A stretch of DNA of 7,652 nucleotides, taken from Candidatus Pacearchaeota archaeon (GTDB lineage Archaea > Nanobdellota > Nanobdellia > Pacearchaeales > GW2011-AR1). Below, piece by piece: positions 1 to 6,676 of this stretch. A program made the position numbers and the translations under genes. The stretch is taken from the NCBI GenBank assembly GCA_002688335.1, contig NZCQ01000045.1, positions 1 through 7,652 of the forward strand. The letters run 5' to 3'. The notes under the pieces were generated by a model. That model had not been told where the DNA came from. It saw nothing but the letters and a program-made list of their open reading frames with translations, and made no database searches. The number at the start of each line of letters is the position of its first letter. Within the stretch, counting starts at the first letter, position 1.

Positions 1-1256
1 CGAGTAAACTTAAAACTTGCTCCTTCAACATCTAAATTTCCTTTTTTAAATAATACCTCTCCATCTTTAATCTCAATTTTGTAATTATGATTTCCAAATA
101 ATGCATCTCCCTTTTCTATATTGAAGTTTCTATCCTTTCTATCAAAAGTAGTTAATGCATCCTCTCTCCCGTGATAATACAAATCACTTCTTCCAAGTCC
201 CTCAACATCAACAACCCCTTTCATCTTTATTGTCTCATCAGTAATTAAAACCAGGTTTTTTGCCTCCCCGGCTTTATCCAGCTCATTATAAGATTCCTCA
301 TCAAAAGTCACAGTAAGTTTTCCTTGCGTGGATGTATATCTTCCCGCATCTCTATGGTACAATACTCCATCCTCAATTTCAATAGAACTCGCCTTCCCCT
401 TTTCATCAAAGGTTACCGATATTTTACTTACCCCTTCCCCTTTTGCACCAAAGACATTATACTTACCATTTTCAAAATGAACACTCTTAAAACCCTCCCC
501 CTTAATTTTATTATTCTTTGCATCAAACTCAACAAGCCCATCTTTTTTTGCAACAAGAACGATAGGCTTGTTATTCAAAAGGAATTCATATTTTCCACCT
601 TCACCCGAAACAAACCGGCCATAAGTTACCACCCCCTCTTCATTTGTTCTTATCTCCGCACTGCCCTCGGGCGGAGCTTTAATACCTGTTAACACCCCAT
701 CTATTGTTCCAACATTAACCACTCCCTTAATAAGTTTAAGAATATTTTCTCCGTTTTTTCTTGTTAACTCAATTTCTATCTCCTCAAAAGAAAATAATTT
801 GTATCCATAAATCTCTAAACTCAATTCACTTTCAGCAAAATCTTCTTCCTCGGCATAAGTATTTCTCTTACCTGCCTGATTAGGCTTATTCAAATAACTA
901 TATTTGGCAATATCAGTAGGTCTTCCAGTTATCCTAAACCCACCTCCGCGAGATTTTTCTTCAAACTTAACACCTCTTGGCACTCTTGCTATCACCTCCC
1001 CGTTTGATGCTATGAGTACCAACATCTTTCTTTCATCAATTTCAATAGTGCTACCCAAAAACCCATCTCCCAAATTCTCTTTGGCATATTTATACAAATT
1101 ATCTACATTCTCCCTAGTTTGTTTACCAAATTTCTTATCAATTTCTGGTGCCTCGTCTTCCTTAAGTTCTATACTTGTCTGAGCAAATAAAGTATTGACT
1201 AATAATAAGACCATAAACAAACTAATCATCTTATTCCCCATTATTCTTCTTCCCAT
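1..1256 (-). CDS. Secreted protein D, N-terminal domain shared with protein C plus beta-rich extension (3' end beyond window)
   Basis: This frame is open from an ATG at 1256 to the left edge, giving 418 visible residues and no stop, so the gene is partial. The N-terminus is a classical Sec signal peptide: basic start, hydrophobic core at about residues 11-24, and likely cleavage after NTLFA before QTS. Residues 1-170 match protein C along its length (shared VNTLFAQT, IDER, GEV(I/L)A(R/K)(V/I)P, LEIYG(Y/F)K). The remaining roughly 250 residues alternate hydrophobic and charged residues with many G/D/N turns, suggesting a beta-rich extracellular domain such as a solenoid or sandwich. The ATG at 1256 is preferred because GAGGGGTGAT lies 10 nt upstream, it follows the previous stop by 1 nt, and it makes the signal peptide the same length as in protein C. 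No enzyme motif is recognised. It probably acts outside the membrane with the other operon products. Confidence 0.85.
   Translation of the reverse strand, partial: MGRRIMGNKMISLFMVLLLVNTLFAQTSIELKEDEAPEIDKKFGKQTRENVDNLYKYAKENLGDGFLGSTIEIDERKMLVLIASNGEVIARVPRGVKFEEKSRGGGFRITGRPTDIAKYSYLNKPNQAGKRNTYAEEEDFAESELSLEIYGYKLFSFEEIEIELTRKNGENILKLIKGVVNVGTIDGVLTGIKAPPEGSAEIRTNEEGVVTYGRFVSGEGGKYEFLLNNKPIVLVAKKDGLVEFDAKNNKIKGEGFKSVHFENGKYNVFGAKGEGVSKISVTFDEKGKASSIEIEDGVLYHRDAGRYTSTQGKLTVTFDEESYNELDKAGEAKNLVLITDETIKMKGVVDVEGLGRSDLYYHGREDALTTFDRKDRNFNIEKGDALFGNHNYKIEIKDGEVLFKKGNLDVEGASFKFT
1175..1205 (-). repeat. Signal-peptide DNA repeat, copy in gene D
   Basis: These 31 bases match 1665-1695 in gene C at 28 positions. 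They encode the end of the signal peptide, LLVNTLFAQ. The repeat reflects duplication of the two genes and is probably not a separate element. Confidence 0.7.
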
Positions 1257-1257
1257 T

Positions 1258-1743
1258 TTATTTCCAATCACCCCTCTCATCTTTATTTTTAGATAACTTA
1301 ACCTCAATATCCTCATCTGAATTGAACTTAAATCCATAGATTTCTAATTGTTCGTTAATTCCAAGTATTTTTCTTTCTTCATCATAATAAGATCCATGCC
1401 ATAAAGTTGGTTTTCCCTTAATTACAAATTCATTACTTATAATCTCTAATCTAATGCTTTTAGGAATCTTAGCTAACACTTCCCCCGATCCAGAGACAAG
1501 AGTTATTAATTCGGATCTTTCATCTATAATCATATTCGCGTTTTGATATTCCCCTGAAGAAAGTGTATTCCTTGCAAATTCATATAGAGACCTTACATTA
1601 TCTCCTGTCTGTTCATCAAGAGTTTCATCAAAACCAGATTCTCTACTTTTTTCTAAACTAATTGTTGTCTGGGCAAATAATGTATTCACTAATAAAAAAA
1701 TCATAAATACTGTCATTAATCTATTCACTATCACTCTTTTCAT
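1258..1743 (-). CDS. Small secreted protein C, short paralogue of protein D
   Basis: A 161-residue protein with a Sec signal peptide (MKRVIVNRLM start, hydrophobic core about 11-23, probable cleavage after LFA at residue 24). The mature part has no further membrane segment and no cysteine. It aligns with residues 1-170 of the next gene: an N-terminal helix-like part (QTGDNVRSLYEFARNTL against QTRENVDNLYKYAKENL), a hydrophobic strand region around IDERSELITLVSGSGEVLAKIP, and LEIYGFKF near the end. It stops where D continues into its beta-rich region, so it is either a free-standing version of that domain or a duplicate that lost its C-terminus. Its ATG overlaps the stop of the preceding gene (ATGA), with GGAG 8 nt upstream, so translation is probably coupled. 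The family is not recognised and the function is unknown; export is well supported. Confidence 0.88.
   Translation of the reverse strand: MKRVIVNRLMTVFMIFLLVNTLFAQTTISLEKSRESGFDETLDEQTGDNVRSLYEFARNTLSSGEYQNANMIIDERSELITLVSGSGEVLAKIPKSIRLEIISNEFVIKGKPTLWHGSYYDEERKILGINEQLEIYGFKFNSDEDIEVKLSKNKDERGDWK
1665..1695 (-). repeat. Signal-peptide DNA repeat, copy in gene C
   Basis: Partner of the repeat at 1175-1205, 490 bp away in the same orientation, differing at 3 of 31 positions. The rest of the two genes has diverged much more at DNA level, so this stretch is either conserved by selection or kept alike by gene conversion. Confidence 0.7.
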
Positions 1744-2507
1744 TTATTCATCTCCGCTAAAAACAAAAAACTATAAGGTATATCTTCAATTTTAGAATCC
1801 TCATCATAGACAATATACAACAAAGTTTTATCATCCACATAATCAAATATCACATTAACATCAAAATCTGATAAATAAGTTAGAGAAATCTGATCTCCGG
1901 TTTGTTTCTGTTTTTCAATTATACCATTTGCAATATCTATAATATGTCCTAACTTAACTGGAATTTCAATATCAGGGTATTGATCAAAAACAACGCTTTT
2001 ATTTCCAGAACTAACAGTTATCTTAAACCTGGGATTAACAATTACCTTATTTCCCTTAATCTCTGTTCTAGTGTTTGATTCCCCAAACTCCACTTCAAAA
2101 CTTATTGAATCAACACAAAAACTTATTGAATCATCAATATAGTTAGATATTTCATCTTCTAATTTCTCTTTACTAATTAAAACATTCTTATTATTTTTTA
2201 ATCCATAAGATACTAATCCAAGATTAGTTTCTAAGAAATTCTTTTTAGGTTCAATATAACCTCCACTTAATCCTGTAATTAATAATGCATCGTTAGCTCT
2301 ATCTTCTAGACAATTTGATAAAGATTTATAGAGGGGCCTAAATTCTGGATCGATTTTGCTTAAATCTATAGCTGATTGTGAAGATTTTTGAGTTAAGAAG
2401 TATACTAAAAGTATTGCTACAACAATAACAATAGCCACAATCAAAATCACAGTTACTTGCCCTCTCTTCATCCAAGACTTAACCATCCCAACTATAAGAT
2501 CTTTCAA
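1740..2507 (-). CDS. Pilin-like membrane-anchored protein B
   Basis: Up to 255 residues with one N-terminal membrane segment (about residues 18-38) directly after KRGQVTV, the arrangement of archaeal class III (type IV prepilin-like) signal sequences, where a basic residue, G and Q precede the hydrophobic stretch. The rest is a predicted extracellular alpha/beta domain with only two cysteines (66 and 131). It is a distant paralogue of protein A: both have a Cys-containing helix then a GG-x-I-x-PK turn, an (I/L)E-x-EI-x-x-(F/Y)I helix ending near a Cys, a beta region, and a helix of the KLGHIIDIANGII / KVHPIYDLAEIGM type. The longest frame starts at TTG (2507), overlapping the upstream stop as TTGA; ATG codons at 2486 and 2471 would give a more usual short leader and are realistic alternatives. 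Assembly into a pilus is not shown; it could also be a simple anchored subunit. Confidence 0.87.
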   Translation of the reverse strand: MKDLIVGMVKSWMKRGQVTVILIVAIVIVVAILLVYFLTQKSSQSAIDLSKIDPEFRPLYKSLSNCLEDRANDALLITGLSGGYIEPKKNFLETNLGLVSYGLKNNKNVLISKEKLEDEISNYIDDSISFCVDSISFEVEFGESNTRTEIKGNKVIVNPRFKITVSSGNKSVVFDQYPDIEIPVKLGHIIDIANGIIEKQKQTGDQISLTYLSDFDVNVIFDYVDDKTLLYIVYDEDSKIEDIPYSFLFLAEMNK

Positions 2508-5500
2508 CCACTAGGCTTGACTTTTATCCTACCTCCTTTATTGCCAAACTCATCCATACATTGAACATAATATGTCTTTAACAACCAAGCAGTATGATGT
2601 TCTTTTTCCACTCCTATCATTTTACTAGCATTTTCATAAACAAAATTCCTCTTAAAATCATATCTACATTCAGCATTTTCAGCAGTCACAATCTTCAATC
2701 CAGCATCATTATAGATCCTTGTTATTCGAGGTCCGAACTTATCTATTTTAACAACAAAGTTAGTAGAGTCATTAGCTACATTTCCCGCTATATCTTCACA
2801 GAAAAAATCAATAGCATATTTTCCTTGTATAAGGTTAACTTGGTAATCATGAACACTTGAACCATTTGATTTCTCATATCTAAAACTATCTCCAAATCCA
2901 TTCCCTTCCCATCTGCAAACTGATTCTCCATTAACCGCCCCTCCAGAAGTTCCCAATCTCAACTTAACACTTGTAGGGCTAACTCCGCTTATAATTCTCT
3001 CATCTTTCTTAGGAAGAACATCATCAATCACTAGCTCACTATTAGAGTGTTTCAACTCATAAACAAAGCTCTCGGTCATCACATTATTATTCTCAGAAGT
3101 ATCTTGACATTTGATAAAAAACTTAGTATTATTTTTAACATCTAATGTATCTTCACATTTCCATCCAAACTGTGTAAACACTGATGCCCGAGTTTCACAT
3201 TCAAAATTATTCGTCATCTCACTATAATCAACATCCTCATTACTCCACCTACATTCGCTTGGCTCGTTCACATAAAACAAAACATCTTTTTCTTCTTCTC
3301 CAAAACCAAGATATGTATTCTGCAATGGGCTAGTAAACGTAATTCTCGGAGAGGTTAAGTCAGGTCCAGGATTAATACACGTCTTTATTTGGTAAGGCCT
3401 AGGATTAACCTTCCCACTTGAAGATTTACACTTAACATAAAAATTCCATTTACCTAATTCAACAATTTCTTCATCCGTTAAATTATAAGAATTCCTAAAT
3501 GCTTCAGGATTTGGGAAAAACATCTTTGTCATATGTGCAGGCAATATATGATTTCCTTTTGGTCCAAACATATCACTCATATCGCCATAATCGTCTCTAG
3601 AATTATTACTGATCCTACATCTAGCAAAAGGATCAACTTTTATTCCGAAGTCAACACTTGTATAAGCCTCAATACACCTATTAGTACTCGCATTAACAAT
3701 CTCAAAACCATCTTTGCTTATATCTTTATATTCATAACCTTCTGACAACGCAGTTTCAAAAGGAGTTATAACTGGGAGGGTTGTATTAACCTCTCTAGCC
3801 AAACAAATCTCATTTCCAGTTCCCTTATTCTGAAGTTTACATAAACTACCTAAGCTTTCACATCTATATTCCGAACATGGAATATCTAATGAATTGCATT
3901 CATTACATCTTTCTCCTCCATCCGGAGGCTCCCAAGGTAAGCAACTAAAGTAAACATTCTTAGTGATAATCCAACTTATTCCAAACAAAAATCCTAATAA
4001 CGCTCCAATCATTGAAGCCACAATGCTCTGTGTAATAACATACGCAATAGTTGCTACAACCATTGCTATTATCATAGAGAAATCAGGAGGTTGCCCCGGA
4101 TCCTCTCTATCAATCTGAGCAGCAATAGCTCCAGAAACACTTGATATAGCTCCTGTAAATGTTGACAATCCAATACTCCCTGCAGCTAAATTTCCTAAAT
4201 CTCCCCAAACACTACTATCATTCTTACTAGTTAATATTTTCAACAACAATGGAGAACCATAAGATCCAGAAGCGCCCATAAGCTCTAATTCAAAAGCACT
4301 CAAATTTCTATCATCTTTCTCAATTTCTGGCAACAAGCCAGGATCAATGGTCTGGAAAAAGTCGACATCTCCCGGATCCGCTTTCTGACTATCATCTTTA
4401 TTTGCATATTGTTTATAATCTGCAGAAACTCCTGGAGCTCCTTTAACACTATACCCCCCTCCAGTATAATCTCCAACATAATTAATATATCCTCCACAAT
4501 CTCCAAGACTTGTACAAAAGTCATTCATCTCATTCGCAAATCCTCCTCCATGACAACCACAATTATCAATACAACTACATCCAAAAATACTACACTTCCA
4601 AGTAGATGTACATTTTTGCGTTGCTGCACTACAAATCCCATCCCCACTACTAGCCCTATAGTAATCTTCACTAACCTCATCTTCAGAAAAAAAGTTCTGA
4701 TCAAAACTTAATTCAAAGCCAGGAGGGTAATTAGGTAAGCAAACATCAAAACTAAAACTGCCCCCCATATCAATATGTTTAAACCTACAATCAGGGTTCT
4801 CCCCACATTTATCCTTCACTTTATCTTTATTTTTATTATGGTCAAGACATTCCCTCCATAAATTAACTCTACAAGCAGCCTGAGAAAAATCTCCTTCTTC
4901 AGTAATGGAATCTTCTTGTACGCATATCTCGTTTCTAAAATCAGAACAAGGAATTATCCTCTCAGTTCCAAAATAGCAAATGTGCTTCACATGTCTACTT
5001 CCAGGAGGATCTTTCCCATCTCCAATCTTCCCATCATATGAACACCAACTTTCCCCATTCTTCCTTCCAATATCCCCACAATCGACATCCCTACAAATAA
5101 ATTCTCCATTTTCCTCACCACAATAACTTCCCGTAAACAAGTCACAATCCTCTGCAATATCTTCCCTATTATCACAACTATCAAACCAATAAACTTCCTC
5201 GTTATCATCTAAACATCCTTTATGATCTTTAGCCTCACAAATAGTATCTAGCTCCGGATCAGAACAAAATCTCCCTTCATGGTCAAAATTACTCTCACTA
5301 CCAGTCCTACTAACACATTCCTCCAGCGTAGCATATACACATTTATTTTTTCCTCCATCTTCAAAAACACAGGCCCCTTCTTTATCTTTCTCGACATTAA
5401 ACAAACATTCTAGTTCCGTATCTGAGTCCTCATCAAATCTCCATTCTGTAAAAATATCTTTATTCTCACTATTGCTCTCAAAAGCACAATTTGCTTCAGT

Positions 5501-5932
5501 AGTCCATTTAGCCTCGCTCCCCAAAATACAACAACCTTGCTTACACTCCTGAACATTACATTCAGCTCCCTGCTTAAACTCCCCTCCACTTAACTCACAA
5601 TCTCTCCTGCTGCTAGCCAGATTACACAATCCAGTATTCTCACTTATACAACATCCAATCTCACAATAGTCTGTAGATTCACAAGTTGTCGGTGATATTT
5701 TAAACAAAGGATTACAAGCCTCACTACTTGCCGTCTGACAACTTTGTCCACTCAATGTTTCTTCACAACAAACACTACTACTAGCACTAACTAGTTCAAC
5801 ACCATCACTAACTCCATACAAGTTATCTGTAATCTCATAAAACAAATACGAAAACGCAAACATGCTTGTAATTAATAAGAATATTTCCAGATAACTCACA
5901 GCAGCTTTTCTATTCCAATATCTATTCACCAT
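2504..5932 (-). CDS. Giant cysteine-rich surface protein with Ig-like C-terminal repeats
   Basis: A 1142-residue protein with 64 cysteines. In order: an N-terminal membrane segment at about 13-33 preceded by RNRK; a Cys-dense region at 55-479 with 45 cysteines, including two copies of a C-x3-GCC element (90-95 and 130-135) and a C-G-C-H-GGG cluster at 447-481; a low-Cys linker at 480-610; a strongly hydrophobic stretch at 620-658 long enough for a two-helix hairpin; a second Cys block at 664-710 (CLPWEPP, EYRCESLG); and four C-terminal repeats, each opening CR(W/I/Y) and closing near a Cys at 835, 942, 1045 and 1125, like Ig-type sandwiches with an internal disulfide. Several N-x-S/T sequons suggest glycosylation. 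The ATG has GAGGTGA just upstream. Large proteins of this style recur, as I recall, in Pacearchaeota and Woesearchaeota without assigned function. An attachment or envelope role is inferred from architecture; no catalytic motif is seen. Confidence 0.92.
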   Translation of the reverse strand: MVNRYWNRKAAVSYLEIFLLITSMFAFSYLFYEITDNLYGVSDGVELVSASSSVCCEETLSGQSCQTASSEACNPLFKISPTTCESTDYCEIGCCISENTGLCNLASSRRDCELSGGEFKQGAECNVQECKQGCCILGSEAKWTTEANCAFESNSENKDIFTEWRFDEDSDTELECLFNVEKDKEGACVFEDGGKNKCVYATLEECVSRTGSESNFDHEGRFCSDPELDTICEAKDHKGCLDDNEEVYWFDSCDNREDIAEDCDLFTGSYCGEENGEFICRDVDCGDIGRKNGESWCSYDGKIGDGKDPPGSRHVKHICYFGTERIIPCSDFRNEICVQEDSITEEGDFSQAACRVNLWRECLDHNKNKDKVKDKCGENPDCRFKHIDMGGSFSFDVCLPNYPPGFELSFDQNFFSEDEVSEDYYRASSGDGICSAATQKCTSTWKCSIFGCSCIDNCGCHGGGFANEMNDFCTSLGDCGGYINYVGDYTGGGYSVKGAPGVSADYKQYANKDDSQKADPGDVDFFQTIDPGLLPEIEKDDRNLSAFELELMGASGSYGSPLLLKILTSKNDSSVWGDLGNLAAGSIGLSTFTGAISSVSGAIAAQIDREDPGQPPDFSMIIAMVVATIAYVITQSIVASMIGALLGFLFGISWIITKNVYFSCLPWEPPDGGERCNECNSLDIPCSEYRCESLGSLCKLQNKGTGNEICLAREVNTTLPVITPFETALSEGYEYKDISKDGFEIVNASTNRCIEAYTSVDFGIKVDPFARCRISNNSRDDYGDMSDMFGPKGNHILPAHMTKMFFPNPEAFRNSYNLTDEEIVELGKWNFYVKCKSSSGKVNPRPYQIKTCINPGPDLTSPRITFTSPLQNTYLGFGEEEKDVLFYVNEPSECRWSNEDVDYSEMTNNFECETRASVFTQFGWKCEDTLDVKNNTKFFIKCQDTSENNNVMTESFVYELKHSNSELVIDDVLPKKDERIISGVSPTSVKLRLGTSGGAVNGESVCRWEGNGFGDSFRYEKSNGSSVHDYQVNLIQGKYAIDFFCEDIAGNVANDSTNFVVKIDKFGPRITRIYNDAGLKIVTAENAECRYDFKRNFVYENASKMIGVEKEHHTAWLLKTYYVQCMDEFGNKGGRIKVKPSG

Positions 5933-5935
5933 TTT

Positions 5936-5942
5936 TCACCTC
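5936..5942 (-). promoter_or_regulatory. Shine-Dalgarno site of the cysteine-rich gene
   Basis: The minus strand reads GAGGTGA followed by three bases and then the ATG at 5932. It matches the archaeal 16S anti-SD and fixes this ATG as the start. The spacing is short but workable. Confidence 0.7.
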
Positions 5943-5963
5943 ACAATTAATTTTATCAATATC

Positions 5964-5971
5964 TTTAAATA
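5964..5971. promoter_or_regulatory. TATA-like element between antitoxin and cysteine-rich gene
   Basis: TTTAAATA on the plus strand is centred about 26 nt before the antitoxin ATG at 5994, the distance expected for an archaeal promoter giving a leaderless mRNA; no Shine-Dalgarno site precedes that ATG. On the minus strand the same bases read TATTTAAA about 32-39 nt before the ATG at 5932, which would allow a short leader containing the GAGGTGA site. One element might therefore serve both directions. A purine-rich BRE is not obvious, so this rests on position and composition. Confidence 0.5.
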
Positions 5972-5993
5972 CTTCTTTACATTCACTTAAATC

Positions 5994-6242
5994 ATGAGAG
6001 TCGAGATTAATAATTATATTGTAGCGGACACTGAAATCTGTCATGGTAAGCCTACTTTTAATGGTACAAGAGTTATGGTTTGGCAGGTTCTGGAAATGCT
6101 TGAAGGGGGAATGTCTGTTAATGAGATTATCGAAGCATTCCCTTCCTTGAATAAAGACTATATTAAGGCAGCATTGAGATACGCATCTAATCTCATGAAA
6201 GGAAGAGAAAATGTCCAATTCAGCGTCCCACTCGAAAATTAG
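5994..6242 (+). CDS. DUF433-family antitoxin (VapB45-like)
   Basis: An 82-residue protein with the DUF433 signature: a short beta start (YIVADTEICHGKPTFNGTRV, with the diagnostic CxGKP...GTR core), then a helix-turn-helix-like part (VWQVLEMLEGGMSVNEIIEAFPSL) and a final helix (DYIKAALRYA). Proteins of this family are usually antitoxins that bind their own promoter and neutralise an adjacent PIN-like DUF5615 toxin, and the next gene is such a toxin. Length and motifs look complete, so this gene seems intact. It runs opposite to every other gene here, overlaps the toxin frame by 32 nt, and appears to be transcribed as a leaderless mRNA from TTTAAATA. Family assignment is from motif recognition; the repressor role is family knowledge, not shown here. 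Confidence 0.9.
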   Translation: MRVEINNYIVADTEICHGKPTFNGTRVMVWQVLEMLEGGMSVNEIIEAFPSLNKDYIKAALRYASNLMKGRENVQFSVPLEN

Positions 6243-6591
6243 ATTTCTTTCTGATGAAAATGTTGATAAAAGATTATAGAACTTTCTTAGGCAAGAGGGT
6301 ATAGATATTCTATCTAAACCAAAAGGACTTGCGAACGGTAAATTGGCCACATTTTCTAAATCAGAGGAAAGAATATTAATAACCAATGACATTGATTTTA
6401 CTAATTCTGAACACTTCCCAAGAGAAAAAGTATTCTCGGTTATCTGGTTAAGAATTCCGCAGGAAAAATTAGAATCTTCAATCAGCTCATTTTCTAAATT
6501 ACTAGAGAATCCTCCAGAATTTGAAGGTAACCTAATCACATTATACGAAGACAGATTCACAGTAGAATCTATTCCCCCATCCTTGATATGA
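6211..6591 (+). pseudogene. DUF5615 PIN-like toxin (VapC45-type) interrupted by an in-frame TAG
   Basis: From the ATG at 6211 the frame encodes the typical DUF5615 start, KIRFLSDENVDKRL, then hits TAG at 6277-6279 (codon 23). The same frame continues without a break as NFLRQEGIDILSKP, the core motif ITNDIDF, VIWLRIP and a C-terminal helix to a TGA at 6589, about 126 codons in total, a normal family length. Acidic residues expected in the PIN-like nuclease site lie on both sides of the TAG (the D/E of SDEN and the D residues of TNDIDF). Members of this family are RNase-like toxins countered by the DUF433 partner. Only codon 23 is affected, with no frameshift, so this is a recent nonsense mutation, a sequencing error, or a read-through codon. 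If the stop is real, the product is a 22-residue fragment and the toxin is inactive. Confidence 0.85.
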
Positions 6592-6593
6592 AC

Positions 6594-6604
6594 TTTATTT
6601 TTTT
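6594..6604 (+). terminator. T-rich terminator after the toxin frame
   Basis: TTTATTTTTTT begins 3 nt after the toxin stop codon. Archaeal RNA polymerase terminates at oligo-T runs in the non-template strand without needing a hairpin, so this probably ends the short rightward transcript before it runs into gene A. No stem is seen ahead of it. Confidence 0.5.
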
Positions 6605-6676
6605 CACTCTTAGCTCTCTCGCTAATTATGTTATCAGATACCAATAATTGAATCCCATTTTCTTTCATCACCATCT

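Noticed and set aside
324..1182. Plus-strand open frames of 122 and 92 codons
   Set aside because: They are antisense to gene D, have no ribosome site or recognisable motif, and their composition is that of a reversed coding strand.
4300..5208. Short frames on either strand within the cysteine-rich gene
   Set aside because: They lie within a clearly coding 1142-residue frame and show repetitive I/S/T or V/G/R composition typical of shifted frames.
6277..6279. Pyrrolysine at the toxin TAG
   Set aside because: No PYLIS-like structure or pyl gene is visible, and this family has no known pyrrolysine members; a nonsense change is simpler.
6343..6591. Toxin restarting at an internal TTG after the TAG
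   Set aside because: The product would lack the SDEN motif needed by the fold, and no ribosome site precedes the TTG.
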